64,000 nt of DNA from Marivirga arenosa (GCF_030503895.2 NZ_CP129970.2:932001-996000); one strand, 5' to 3'; shown: positions 1 to 9,319, counted from the stretch's first letter. The notes: generated by a model not told the origin, from the sequence alone. Numbers and translations: made by a program.

Positions 1-2432
1 AATTAGGACCAAGATTGAAATTCAACTATCCTATTTCTGATGAAAAAGAAGCATTTGTAACGCAAATCAGAGATGGGGTTCCATCTCCGGATGGAACGAA
101 ATTAGCGTTTACCGCTTTAAACCGATTATACGTAATGGATTTACCGGATGGTGAACCTAAAAGAGTTACGAAACATGAATTTACAGAGGCTATGCCTGCC
201 TGGTCACCAGATGGAAGCCAGATCGTTTTCGCTACCTGGGAAGAAAAAGAAGGAGGTCACTTATATAAAGTGAGTGCGAGTGGAAGAGGAAAGCCAGTTA
301 AATTAACTCAAAACCCAGCTTTATATTTAGATCCTGAATGGTCTTACACCCAAAATAGAATCGTGTTTAACCGAGGAGCTAATCAAGTGTATAAGGATGC
401 CATTGATCCTTTTGGCTCTTTAATGATGGAAGATATTGCGTGGGTTTCAGCTGACGGTGGAAAAGTAACGCTAATCGACAAAGCAAAAGGCAGAAGCACC
501 CCGCACTTCTCTAAAGTATCCGATAGAATCTATTTAAATCATGGATCTAAAGGACTGATTTCAATCAGATGGGATGGTACGGATGAGAAAGAACATTTGC
601 AATTGACCGGAATTACCACTTATGGTTCATCAATTGATATGATTCATGCGCACGATGGTTCTCATAATATTTTGCCTGGTGATGAAAAAGCCTGGAGAGA
701 AAACAACAAAGCATCAAGACCATCTGAAATCAGAATTTCGCCAGATGGTGAAACTGCCTTAGCGAAAATCAATAATGATGTGTATTCGGTAACCATCCCT
801 AAATATGGTCAGACTCCTAAAATTTCATTAGCTAAAGCTGATAATGCTGCTTTCCCTGCGATGAAATTAACCGTTATGGGAGGCGAATTCCCTGCATGGT
901 CTGGTGATAGCAAAAAAGTACATTGGTCATTAGGTGCAAGTCACTTTATTTATGATTTAGCTGAAGGTAAAGCTTATGCGGATAGCGTAGCTACAGCCAA
1001 AAAAGAAGCGGCTAAAAAGAAAAAAGAAGAGAACGAAGAAGATAAAGACTCTGAGGAAGACAAAGAGGAAAAGGACGAGAAAGCAGATGATAAAAAAGAA
1101 GAGAAGAAAGATGAAGGCTACACTGCTAAAGAGTTAAAAATTAAGGTAGCCTATGAAAAAGATATTCCAGAGGGAACCATCTTAATCAAAGGCGCTCGCA
1201 TCATCACCATGACAGATAAAGGAGTGATTGAAAATGGCGATATTTTAATTGAAAATAACCGTATTAAAGCAGTAGGTGAAAGTGGGAGCTTAGAAGTTCC
1301 TAAAGGAGCTAAAACCATAGAGGCTAAGGGTAAAACCATCACACCTGGTTTTGTGGATACTCATGCGCACATGTGGCCAAACTGGGGATTACACAAAAAT
1401 CAAGTATGGATTTATTCTGCTAACTTGGCTTATGGTGTTACTACCACTCGCGATCCACAGACCGCTACCACTGATGTATTAACGTATTCTGATATGGTAG
1501 ATGCAGGAATGATTCATGGGCCTAGAGTGTATAGTACAGGTCCTGGTGTGGGGTATTGGATGTATAAAATCAAATCTTTAGAACATGCTAAAGATGTTTT
1601 AAGACAATACAGCGAATACTACAATACAAAAAGTATTAAGATGTATTTAGTAGGAAATCGTCAGCAGCGCCAGTGGATTATCATGGCGGCTAAAGAGTTG
1701 GAGTTAATGCCAACTACTGAAGGTGGATTAGATTATAAATTGAATATGACTCAATTATTGGATGGATATCCAGGTCATGAGCATAGTTTACCGATCGTAG
1801 GGATTTACAAAGATGCCGTTCAAACGATTGCAGAATCCAAAATGGCGGTAACTCCTACTTTATTGGTATCTTATGGTGGACCATGGGCTGAAGAATATTA
1901 TTATGCTACTGAAGATGTTTATCATGATGAAAAGCTTCAGTATTTCACACCTTATGAAGAATTAGCTCAAAAATCTAGAAGAAGAGGTGCTTGGTTTATG
2001 AAAGAGGAACATGTATTTCCTAAGCATGCTAAATTCATGAAAGATTTAGTGGAAGCAGATGGAATAGGCGGTGTAGGGAGTCATGGTCAGTTACAAGGTT
2101 TAGGATATCACTGGGAGCTTTGGTCAGTAGCTAGTGGTGGAATGACTAATATGGATGCCTTAAGAACGGCTACTATTTTAGGAGCTGAAGCCTTAGGTTT
2201 AGAAGGTGACTTAGGAAGTATAGAAGAAGGTAAAATTGCTGATTTATTAATTATGGAAGAAAATCCATTGGAGGAGATCAGAAATACCAACACTTTAACG
2301 CATGTGATTAAAAATGGTAGAGTGTATGATTCTAATACTTTAGATGAAGTGGCTCCTAGAGAAAAGAAAGCGGAAACATTTGAGTGGCAAACAAAACGCC
2401 CTGAAAATGTTCCGGGCATACAGAAAGACTAA
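1..2432 (+). CDS. TolB-propeller/amidohydrolase fusion protein (5' end outside window)
   Basis: The frame is open to the first base of the window (residues LGPR precede the first possible TTG at 15), so the gene starts upstream and only its C-terminal ~810 residues are present. The first ~300 residues show TolB/PD40 propeller blades (PSPDGTKLAF, AWSPDGSQIVF). A lysine/glutamate-rich linker of about 45 residues follows (nt ~1000-1130). The rest is an amidohydrolase-superfamily barrel with the metal-binding HxH motif in GFVDTHAHMW (nt ~1350-1380), further His at GHEHS and GSHGQ, and the usual C-terminal composite-domain signature (LGSIEEGKIADLLIM). Related proteins hydrolyse C-N bonds in cyclic amides or peptides; the substrate here cannot be read. 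Homologues are usually exported, but the signal peptide would lie outside the window. A clear terminator follows the stop. Confidence 0.9.
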   Translation, partial: LGPRLKFNYPISDEKEAFVTQIRDGVPSPDGTKLAFTALNRLYVMDLPDGEPKRVTKHEFTEAMPAWSPDGSQIVFATWEEKEGGHLYKVSASGRGKPVKLTQNPALYLDPEWSYTQNRIVFNRGANQVYKDAIDPFGSLMMEDIAWVSADGGKVTLIDKAKGRSTPHFSKVSDRIYLNHGSKGLISIRWDGTDEKEHLQLTGITTYGSSIDMIHAHDGSHNILPGDEKAWRENNKASRPSEIRISPDGETALAKINNDVYSVTIPKYGQTPKISLAKADNAAFPAMKLTVMGGEFPAWSGDSKKVHWSLGASHFIYDLAEGKAYADSVATAKKEAAKKKKEENEEDKDSEEDKEEKDEKADDKKEEKKDEGYTAKELKIKVAYEKDIPEGTILIKGARIITMTDKGVIENGDILIENNRIKAVGESGSLEVPKGAKTIEAKGKTITPGFVDTHAHMWPNWGLHKNQVWIYSANLAYGVTTTRDPQTATTDVLTYSDMVDAGMIHGPRVYSTGPGVGYWMYKIKSLEHAKDVLRQYSEYYNTKSIKMYLVGNRQQRQWIIMAAKELELMPTTEGGLDYKLNMTQLLDGYPGHEHSLPIVGIYKDAVQTIAESKMAVTPTLLVSYGGPWAEEYYYATEDVYHDEKLQYFTPYEELAQKSRRRGAWFMKEEHVFPKHAKFMKDLVEADGIGGVGSHGQLQGLGYHWELWSVASGGMTNMDALRTATILGAEALGLEGDLGSIEEGKIADLLIMEENPLEEIRNTNTLTHVIKNGRVYDSNTLDEVAPREKKAETFEWQTKRPENVPGIQKD

Positions 2433-2456
2433 TATAGAATTATCATAAATTAAAAA

Positions 2457-2487
2457 GGGAGTTGGTTTTAATCAGCTCCCTTTTTTT
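2457..2487 (+). terminator. Rho-independent terminator after the amidohydrolase gene
   Basis: The stem GGGAGTTG/CAGCTCCC (one G-T pair) has an 8-nt loop and runs straight into seven T. It lies 25 nt after the stop codon and just before the end of the convergent XRE gene. Confidence 0.8.
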
Positions 2488-2497
2488 GTAATTAGTT

Positions 2498-3349
2498 TTA
2501 TGAATTTACCGCTGAAACCTCTGTGACTGATTCAGCTAATTCATTAGAATTACTACTTACCAATCTCACGATCAGTACAATCAGTAAAATTTCAAAAATT
2601 GTTAAAGTAAATAATGCAGGTATTGCCATAATGATGGTAGTGAAGCCAACACCTGAAACTATTCCGAAAATCCCACTAACTAACGCTAAATTCCCGAGTA
2701 GCTCTTTTCTCATTAATAAAGCAATTCCTAATAAAGTATAGCCTATTCCGAAAACAACGGAGGTCATCATTAATGAAAATTCAATCGATATATATTCTGT
2801 ATAAAAAACGGAAATATCATTTATACTACTTATCACAATTAAACCTATTAAAACAATAGCGCTTACTTTTAATAAACCATCATCCAGCTTTTTACCTATG
2901 ATATAAAACACATAGTAGAAAACTGAGAAACTTAACATAATTCCCAGTTTTATTAAACTGTAAGTAACTCCAGATACTTCTATTCCAAAATCATAGAAAT
3001 AACCTATTTCAATAAATCCTTCCACAAAGGATAAGCATAAATACAATACTCCTAAAACTGCAGCCCATTGGATAAATTTCTTATTAGGCTTTAATAATGT
3101 GTAGATATCTTTTTCAGAAGTATCCGGAAGATTTAATGCTGAGAAATCTACTTCTAAAACATCTAAAATTGATTTTACGGTATAGCTTCTGGGGAGCACC
3201 TCTCCTGCTTCAATTCTTTGAAGAGTACGAACATTTAAATTACATCTCTCTACAAGTTCTTCTTGTGTTAGTCCTTTTGCCTTTCTCCAATTTTGGATTT
3301 TATGGCCTAATTCAGGTTGTTTCATATTATATACTGTTTTGTTGACCAT
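2498..3349 (-). CDS. HTH-XRE transcriptional regulator fused to a polytopic membrane domain
   Basis: Residues ~14-68 form a Cro/C1-type helix-turn-helix (KIQNWRKAKGLTQEEL, then NVRTLQRIEAGEVLPR). From ~93 onward there are about six hydrophobic segments typical of membrane helices, ending in a short polar tail. The layout suggests a membrane-tethered DNA-binding protein, possibly responding to a membrane signal. Such HTH-membrane fusions are common in Bacteroidota but mostly uncharacterised. The ATG at 3349 is used; an in-frame ATG eight codons later (3325) starts nearer to the HTH and is equally plausible. No partner gene is evident: it stands alone between a terminator and the GxxExxY cassette. 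Confidence 0.75.
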   Translation of the reverse strand: MVNKTVYNMKQPELGHKIQNWRKAKGLTQEELVERCNLNVRTLQRIEAGEVLPRSYTVKSILDVLEVDFSALNLPDTSEKDIYTLLKPNKKFIQWAAVLGVLYLCLSFVEGFIEIGYFYDFGIEVSGVTYSLIKLGIMLSFSVFYYVFYIIGKKLDDGLLKVSAIVLIGLIVISSINDISVFYTEYISIEFSLMMTSVVFGIGYTLLGIALLMRKELLGNLALVSGIFGIVSGVGFTTIIMAIPALFTLTIFEILLIVLIVRLVSSNSNELAESVTEVSAVNS

Positions 3350-3453
3350 GGCAAATAGTTAGAATGAACTCAAAAATAAAATTATTTCGGCTGGATTACA
3401 TACGGCATTAACCCGACAAATGCCTTCAAGAGCTAATTTAAAGGTTTTTTAAG

Positions 3454-3480
3454 TTTAACCACAAAAGAAATAAAGAACAC
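3454..3480 (+). repeat. Left inverted repeat flanking the GxxExxY gene
   Basis: The core CCACAAAAGAAATAAAGAACAC-like segment (3459-3480) is repeated in inverted orientation at 3993-4014 with 19 of 22 matches. Similarity extends about five A/T bases outward. The two copies bracket the GxxExxY gene and little else. Confidence 0.6.
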
Positions 3481-3518
3481 TTAAGATTACATTAATTGTA
3501 ATAGAGGGATGCATCAAC

Positions 3519-3929
3519 TTACATCAACCATCTGAAATAATCGTTTACGAATGTTTTTTGACCGTCTTTATATAAGTTGTAAACATTAAAATTGAAGAGT
3601 ATCCCTTTCGGTACTTTTAAAAGCTGCATATAACTTAATAGCTGCGCTTTATGAACTGGTAATAATTCCTTAACTGCCTTTAATTCTAAACAAATACAAT
3701 CCTCAATGATCAAATCACATCTCAAATTAGACTCTAATTGAAGTCCTTTATAATTTATGGGAATTACTTTTTCTGTTTGAAATTTAATGTTTTGACTTTT
3801 TAATTCATGAATCAGACATTGATGATAAACGCTTTCTAGTAAGCCAGGATCTAATTCTTTATGAACTTCAATAGCAGCTCCGTTAATTTTATATGTTAGA
3901 TCATTTACATAAGATTTAGTAATTTCCAT
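3519..3929 (-). CDS. GxxExxY family protein (PDDEXK_3-like)
   Basis: This 136-aa protein carries the family's naming signature GLLESVY (residues ~29-35). It has a nuclease-fold-like core with CDLIIEDCICLELKAV (~72-87), which contains the D...ExK arrangement expected of PD-(D/E)xK folds, and it ends with FVNDYFRWLM. Length and motif order match the family, whose biological role is not established. No toxin, methyltransferase or helicase partner lies beside it. The gene is enclosed by imperfect inverted repeats (3454-3480 and 3993-4019), and the XRE gene upstream on the same strand order is separated from it by ~170 nt. This arrangement looks like a small independent cassette (inference). Confidence 0.85.
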   Translation of the reverse strand: MEITKSYVNDLTYKINGAAIEVHKELDPGLLESVYHQCLIHELKSQNIKFQTEKVIPINYKGLQLESNLRCDLIIEDCICLELKAVKELLPVHKAQLLSYMQLLKVPKGILFNFNVYNLYKDGQKTFVNDYFRWLM

Positions 3930-3992
3930 TGATATTAAGGTTTTGGTTGAATCAATTTAGTATTCCTAATTTATCTAATTTTTATCACTATT

Positions 3993-4019
3993 GTGTTCTT
4001 TTGCTCTTTTGTGGTAAAA
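3993..4019 (-). repeat. Right inverted repeat flanking the GxxExxY gene
   Basis: This is the reverse complement of the 3454-3480 repeat with mismatches mainly in the centre (three in the 22-nt core). It sits 63 nt upstream of the GxxExxY start codon, so it may also overlap that gene's promoter region. Confidence 0.6.
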
Positions 4020-4024
4020 AACAA

Positions 4025-4058
4025 AAAAGCCTTGATTCAAATCTGAACCAAGGCTTTT
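4025..4058 (-). terminator. Terminator hairpin of the alaS-gatB-thioredoxin operon
   Basis: The arms AAAAGCCTTGATTCA and TGAACCAAGGCTTTT pair over 15 bp with one mismatch and a 4-nt loop. On the minus strand the hairpin is followed by a T-run. It begins 24 nt after the thioredoxin-lipoprotein stop. The A-run on the other side could make it partly bidirectional. Confidence 0.8.
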
Positions 4059-4081
4059 AAATTATATAATTCTTCTAATGA

Positions 4082-5218
4082 TTAGCTTGCTGGCTTGTCA
4101 CCATAAATCTCAGCTAATTTTTCGTGCAATCTCTCACCTCTTAAATTCTTAGCAACAATTTTACCTTCTGGATCTAAAAGTAAAGAGAATGGAATACCAT
4201 TAATTTTATATTCTTGAACAATTGGAGTTTGCCAGTATTTCAATTCTGATACCTGAGTCCAATCTAAATTATCTTGTTCAATGGCTTTCAACCAATCTTC
4301 TCTCTTTTTATCTAATGAAACACCTAAAATCTGGAATCCCTGATCTTTATACTTATTGTATGCTTCAACAATGTTTGGATTCTCAGCTCTACAAGGTTTA
4401 CACCATGCAGCCCAAAAGTCTACCAACACATAATCCCCTTTGAAATCAGATAAGCTAACTTCTTCACCTTCTGTATTAGGCATAGTGAAATTAGGGGCTT
4501 GTGCTCCTACTGAAATTTTAGCCATTTCATCCATTTGCTTTTTATAGAATGAAGCCATTTCTGAATTAGGATGTGCTTCAGCAATGCGATCTGCTACATC
4601 TTTCATGAACTGAAAATCATCATTAGGATTGAAGAAATTCATAGCTTGAATTGCTGCTAATGAAGGTAACATCTCTTCTACTTTCTTTTTAATATCCTCC
4701 TTTTTCTTTTCCTGCATCAATAAGAAATCATCTTGGATGTTTTTCATCTTCTCATCATCCTTGGCATTTCTTGCAGCCATAAACTCCTGATTGATTTTTT
4801 GAACCTCTTCGTTTTGCTTCTTCATAATATCTTGAAGTTGCTCCATATATTCCATGTCCTTTGAACCAGAGATTTCTAACTTGCCGTTTCTACTTGAACC
4901 ATCAGCAATCACTTCTAGATCTTCACTATCTACAATTAAAGTAGCAACTTGAGCATTAAAGAAATTTAATTGGTAGAATTCAGGACCTTGAGTTTCTACT
5001 GTAGTTTCAAAAGTATTATTAGCATCTAGGTATAAGGTATCTAACACCTCTCTTTTCCCAGCGCTGATTTTAGCTAGTGTAATTACACCTTGGTCTTGAG
5101 GATTTTCAACTGTCCCACTTATCGTAGTTCCTGCTTTGTCTTCATTACTGCTGCCGCAAGAAAACATCAGTAAACTGGCTACTAATGCTATTGCAGAATT
5201 TTTCAAAATATTTCTCAT
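4082..5218 (-). CDS. TlpA/ResA-like thioredoxin-fold lipoprotein with N-terminal DUF4369-like domain
   Basis: The start MRNILKNSAIALVASLLMFSC shows an SPII signal with lipidated Cys at 21. Residues ~30-110 resemble the DUF4369 beta domain (SGTVENP...LDTLYLDANNTFE). Residues ~115-185 are a charged, helical, probably coiled-coil region. The last ~140 residues form an AhpC/TSA-TlpA thioredoxin domain with the redox motif WCKPC at ~271-275 (DFWAAWCKPCRAENP) and the cis-proline region NGIPFSLLLD. It probably handles disulfide or thiol chemistry at the envelope; its partner is unknown. The start is 3 nt after the gatB stop, so it is the last gene of the alaS-gatB operon. A terminator follows. Confidence 0.9.
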   Translation of the reverse strand: MRNILKNSAIALVASLLMFSCGSSNEDKAGTTISGTVENPQDQGVITLAKISAGKREVLDTLYLDANNTFETTVETQGPEFYQLNFFNAQVATLIVDSEDLEVIADGSSRNGKLEISGSKDMEYMEQLQDIMKKQNEEVQKINQEFMAARNAKDDEKMKNIQDDFLLMQEKKKEDIKKKVEEMLPSLAAIQAMNFFNPNDDFQFMKDVADRIAEAHPNSEMASFYKKQMDEMAKISVGAQAPNFTMPNTEGEEVSLSDFKGDYVLVDFWAAWCKPCRAENPNIVEAYNKYKDQGFQILGVSLDKKREDWLKAIEQDNLDWTQVSELKYWQTPIVQEYKINGIPFSLLLDPEGKIVAKNLRGERLHEKLAEIYGDKPAS

Positions 5219-5221
5219 ATT

Positions 5222-6685
5222 CTAATTTAGAGTTTGTTGTATTAATTCATTTGTCTTTTTAGGATCGGCTTTTCCTTTACTTCTTTTCATTACTTCTCCC
5301 ACAAAAAAACCAATCAAACCTTTTCTACCTGATTTATATGCATTCACTTTATCAGGAAAATCATTGATGACCCCATCAATAATAGGCTGAATATTTTCAG
5401 ACGAACTTTCTTGTAATAAGTTATCTTCAATTGCGATAGTTTCCGCAGACAATCCTTTGTTTTGCAACATCTTTGGAAAAATCTGTTGTTGAGCTACCGT
5501 ATTACTTACTTTAGCATCATCCACCAATTGAATTATCTCAGCCAGTTGCTTAGGCTCAATATTTAATTCAGTAATCCTAATACTCTTATCATTTAAATAG
5601 GACTTAATGGGGCCCATTAGCCAGTTTGAAGCAGATTTATAATTTATGGTGTGTTCACAAATGGACTCAAAATAAGTAGCTATTTCTTTAGTATCCACCA
5701 ATACATCTGCATCATAGTCGGGTAAATTATATTCCCTGATAAATTTTTGCTTCAGTTCATGAGCCAAGCTTGGCATTTGTGCTTTTATTTCAGCTACCCA
5801 CTTTTCATCCACTATTAGTGGAGATAAATCTGGTTCAGGAAAATAGCGATAATCGTTTAATTCTTCTTTGGTTCTTAAGCTGGAAGTAGTACCACTAGCT
5901 GCATCAAAATCTCTTGTTTCCGAAATGATTTTTTCACCTTTTTCTAATAATGTAATAATCCTTTCCGCTTCATGCTCTATGGCTCGGTGCACATTTCTTA
6001 TGGAGTTCATATTTTTAACCTCCACTTTATTGCCATATTCTTTTGCGTCTTTAAGCATGACTGAAATATTCGCATCACATCTTAAAGAACCCTCTTCCAT
6101 ATTGCCATCGCATATTTCAAGATAGCGCACTATTCTTCTTACCTCTGTGAGAAAAGCATAGGCTTCATCAGCACTGCGCAAATCTGGTTCAGTGACTATT
6201 TCAATAAGAGGTACACCGGCTCTATTATAATCGACCAGCGTATCCTTTTCATCTTCTGTATGGATAGATTTACCTGCATCTTCTTCCATATGGATTCTAT
6301 TTAAAGCAATAGATTTTTCCTTATCTGAATCTTTAGGCTTTATCCATACCTTTCCACCTACGCAAATAGGTGCTTTATCCTGAGTCACTTGGTATCCTTT
6401 AGATAAATCCGGATAGAAATAATTTTTCCTGGCAAAAACATTATGCTTTGTGATCTTTGACTCACAAGCTAATCCCATCTTAATAGCATAGTCTACTGCC
6501 TTTTTATTAAGCTTAGGCAGTGTGCCAGGATGACCTAATGAAATAGGACTGATATGGGTATTAGGTTCTGCCCCAAAAGAAGTAGCATCCGCACAAAACA
6601 ACTTACTTTCCGTAAGCAATTGAGCATGCACCTCCAGCCCTATCACCACCGTATATTTATCTCTTATGGATTTTTCTAAAGGCAT
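5222..6685 (-). CDS. gatB: Aspartyl/glutamyl-tRNA(Asn/Gln) amidotransferase subunit B
   Basis: This is a full-length 487-aa GatB. The N-terminal kinase-like catalytic domain opens with VIGLEVHAQLLTESKLFC (~15-32) and continues with HPGTLPKLN, GRAGVPLIEIVTEPD and SLRCDANIS-type motifs. The C-terminal YqeY/helical tRNA-binding domain covers ~330-487 (QQIFPKMLQNKG, GLIGFFVGEVMKRSKGKADP). The enzyme phosphorylates and then amidates Glu-tRNA(Gln) and/or Asp-tRNA(Asn), with ammonia from GatA. gatA and gatC are not in the window. It sits between alaS (3-nt gap) and a thioredoxin lipoprotein (3-nt gap), so all three are almost surely co-transcribed. Confidence 0.97.
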   Translation of the reverse strand: MPLEKSIRDKYTVVIGLEVHAQLLTESKLFCADATSFGAEPNTHISPISLGHPGTLPKLNKKAVDYAIKMGLACESKITKHNVFARKNYFYPDLSKGYQVTQDKAPICVGGKVWIKPKDSDKEKSIALNRIHMEEDAGKSIHTEDEKDTLVDYNRAGVPLIEIVTEPDLRSADEAYAFLTEVRRIVRYLEICDGNMEEGSLRCDANISVMLKDAKEYGNKVEVKNMNSIRNVHRAIEHEAERIITLLEKGEKIISETRDFDAASGTTSSLRTKEELNDYRYFPEPDLSPLIVDEKWVAEIKAQMPSLAHELKQKFIREYNLPDYDADVLVDTKEIATYFESICEHTINYKSASNWLMGPIKSYLNDKSIRITELNIEPKQLAEIIQLVDDAKVSNTVAQQQIFPKMLQNKGLSAETIAIEDNLLQESSSENIQPIIDGVINDFPDKVNAYKSGRKGLIGFFVGEVMKRSKGKADPKKTNELIQQTLN

Positions 6686-6688
6686 AAT

Positions 6689-9319
6689 TTAAATTCCAGC
6701 TGCTAATATTTTAGCCTGATCCACTACATCTGATAAACCTTCAAGTTTTTTACCTCCAGCAGTTGCGAAGAAAGCTTGTCCTCCACCGCCACCTTGGATA
6801 TTTTTCGCTAAATCACGGATTATTTTACCCGCATTTAAATCTTTAGCTTCAACCAAGCTCTCAGAAATTACCACTGAGATTTGAGGTTTACCGTCAACAT
6901 TGCATGCTAAAACTGCAAATAAATTATCTATTTCGTTTTTCAATTCAAAAGAAAGCTTCTTTAATGCGTCTGCATTAGGTAAAGTGATTTTATTAATGAT
7001 AAAAGTTATATCATCTCTTTTTTCGGAATCTTTTACCAACTCATCTTTTAATTGACCTGCTTGTTTTGACTGTTCCTTTTCTAAAGCTTTCTGCAATTCA
7101 TTTCTCTCCTTCATCAATTGCTCCACAGCTTGAGCTAAGTCTTTAGGATTTTTCAATAAAGCATTCACTTGATTCAAAACATCCTCTTGGTCTAAGATGT
7201 ATTCTTCTGCTCTTTCCCCTGTAACGGCTTCAATTCTTCTAATTCCCGCTGCAACTGAAGTTTCAGTCGTGATTTTAAATTGACCAATATTACCTGTTGC
7301 AGGTACGTGAACTCCTCCACATAACTCAACAGAATAATTAGGATCAAAAGTAATTACTCTTACGAAATCACCATATTTTTCACCAAATAAGGCCATAGCG
7401 CCTTTATCTTTGGCTTCCGCAATGGGTATGTTCCTATCTTCCTGCTGAGGAATATTCTCACGGATTTTCTCATTTACTCTTCTTTCTACTTTAAGAATTT
7501 CCGCATCCGTCATTTTAGAAAAATGAGAAAAATCAAAACGTAAAAGCTTTTCAGAAACCAATGAACCTTTCTGCTGAACATGATCCCCTAAAACTTCTCT
7601 TAGAGCTGCATGTAATAAGTGAGTAGCAGAGTGATTATAAACAATCCTTCTTCTTCTATCTTCATCAATTTCAGCCTGTACCTCTGCTGCTAAATTTGAA
7701 GGCACTTTATTTACAAAATGAACGATCAGGTCATTCTCCTTTTTAGTATCTAAAACTTTTATGGTTTCATCCCCAACTTTTAAAATACCAGTATCGCCTA
7801 TTTGCCCTCCGCTTTCAGCATAGAAAGGAGTTTTATTGAGTACTAACTGTATTTGCTCCTTATTTTTATTTTTAACCGTTCTATATCTTAAAATTTTTGA
7901 TGTTGATTTTACCTCATCATATCCTATAAATTCAACATCACTGCCTTCATTTACGATCTGCCAATCACCCGTCTCCATTTTAGCCGCTGACTTAGAGCGA
8001 TCTTTCTGCTTGGTCATTTCCTGCTCAAAGCCTTTTTCATCCACTTCTAAGCCATTCTCTTTCGCAATTAGTGCTGTTAAATCTAATGGAAAACCATAAG
8101 TGTCATACAATTCAAAAGCCACATCACCTGAGATCAACTTATTATTAGAAGATGATAATTCAGATTTGATAGACTCCAATCTTTTCAATCCATTTTCTAA
8201 AGTTCTTAAGAAAGCTGTTTCTTCTTCCTTAATTACCTTTTCAACCAACTCTTGCTGTGCTTTTAATTCTGGGAATACATCTTCAAATTGTTGAGCCAGA
8301 ATGGGAACCAGCTTGTATAAAAATGGATCTTTTAAATCTAAGAAAGTATAGCCATAGCGAACCGCTCTTCTTAAAATTCTTCTAATCACATAACCTGCCT
8401 TATTATTGGAAGGCAATTGCCCATCAGAAATTGAAAGCGATATTGCTCGTATATGATCTACAATTACTCTAAAAGCAATATCAGTCTTACTTAATTCACC
8501 ATATTTCTTTCCAGATATTTTTGCTACTTCATCTAATAAAGGAGTGAAAACGTCTGTATCATAATTAGACTTTTTGTTTTGTACTGCCATACAAATACGC
8601 TCAAAGCCCATTCCAGTATCAATGTGTTTAGCTGGCAGAGGAACCAGACTGCTGTCCGCTTTTCGGTTAAATTGAATAAATACCAGATTCCATATTTCAA
8701 CTACTAGCGGATGGTCGTTATTTACTAAATCTTTTCCAGGGATTTTTTCAATATCAGCTTCATCTCTTAAGTCCACATGTATTTCAGATGCAGGACCACA
8801 AGGACCTGTATCGCCCATTTCCCAGAAATTATCTTTTTTATCGCCTTTTAAGATTCTGCTTTCATCAATATGAGCCTTCCAAAAATCAAAAGCTTCCTGA
8901 TCAAACGGAATATTATCTTTTTCATCTCCTTCAAATACAGTCACATACAATCTTTCTTTTGGAAGATTAAATACTTCAGTTAACAATTCCCATGACCAGG
9001 CAATGGATTCTTTTTTAAAGTAATCCCCGAAAGACCAGTTTCCTAGCATTTCGAACATGGTATGATGATAAGTATCATGACCTACTTCTTCCAAGTCATT
9101 ATGTTTACCGGATACGCGCAAACATTTTTGAGTATCAGCAACACGGGTTGCTTCGGCCACTTTGTTCCCTAAAAAGTAATCTTTAAATTGATTCATCCCT
9201 GCATTTGTAAACATTAAGGTAGGGTCATCTTTAATTACCATTGGTGCTGAAGGCACTATCTTGTGTTGTCTTTCTTCGAAGAAATTCAAGAACTTTTTAC
9301 GTATCTCCCTGGAAGTCAT
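6689..9319 (-). CDS. alaS: Alanine--tRNA ligase
   Basis: The 876-aa product has the complete AlaRS architecture. The class II catalytic core (~1-240) includes FTNAGMNQFKDYF and MFEMLGNWSFGDYFK. The tRNA-recognition region follows. The editing domain carries the zinc ligands of HSATHLLH (~562) and CGGVH (~665). A coiled coil (~735-770) leads to the C-terminal glycine-rich domain with GGGGGQAFFATAGG near the end. It charges tRNA-Ala and hydrolyses mischarged Ser or Gly. It is the first gene of the alaS-gatB-lipoprotein operon and is divergent from the M23 peptidase gene, with 167 nt between them. Confidence 0.98.
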   Translation of the reverse strand: MTSREIRKKFLNFFEERQHKIVPSAPMVIKDDPTLMFTNAGMNQFKDYFLGNKVAEATRVADTQKCLRVSGKHNDLEEVGHDTYHHTMFEMLGNWSFGDYFKKESIAWSWELLTEVFNLPKERLYVTVFEGDEKDNIPFDQEAFDFWKAHIDESRILKGDKKDNFWEMGDTGPCGPASEIHVDLRDEADIEKIPGKDLVNNDHPLVVEIWNLVFIQFNRKADSSLVPLPAKHIDTGMGFERICMAVQNKKSNYDTDVFTPLLDEVAKISGKKYGELSKTDIAFRVIVDHIRAISLSISDGQLPSNNKAGYVIRRILRRAVRYGYTFLDLKDPFLYKLVPILAQQFEDVFPELKAQQELVEKVIKEEETAFLRTLENGLKRLESIKSELSSSNNKLISGDVAFELYDTYGFPLDLTALIAKENGLEVDEKGFEQEMTKQKDRSKSAAKMETGDWQIVNEGSDVEFIGYDEVKSTSKILRYRTVKNKNKEQIQLVLNKTPFYAESGGQIGDTGILKVGDETIKVLDTKKENDLIVHFVNKVPSNLAAEVQAEIDEDRRRRIVYNHSATHLLHAALREVLGDHVQQKGSLVSEKLLRFDFSHFSKMTDAEILKVERRVNEKIRENIPQQEDRNIPIAEAKDKGAMALFGEKYGDFVRVITFDPNYSVELCGGVHVPATGNIGQFKITTETSVAAGIRRIEAVTGERAEEYILDQEDVLNQVNALLKNPKDLAQAVEQLMKERNELQKALEKEQSKQAGQLKDELVKDSEKRDDITFIINKITLPNADALKKLSFELKNEIDNLFAVLACNVDGKPQISVVISESLVEAKDLNAGKIIRDLAKNIQGGGGGQAFFATAGGKKLEGLSDVVDQAKILAAGI

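Noticed and set aside
3404-3424. GGCATT/AATGCC hairpin upstream of the XRE gene
   Set aside because: Only 6 bp, with a 9-nt loop and no other support; too short to call an operator or terminator.
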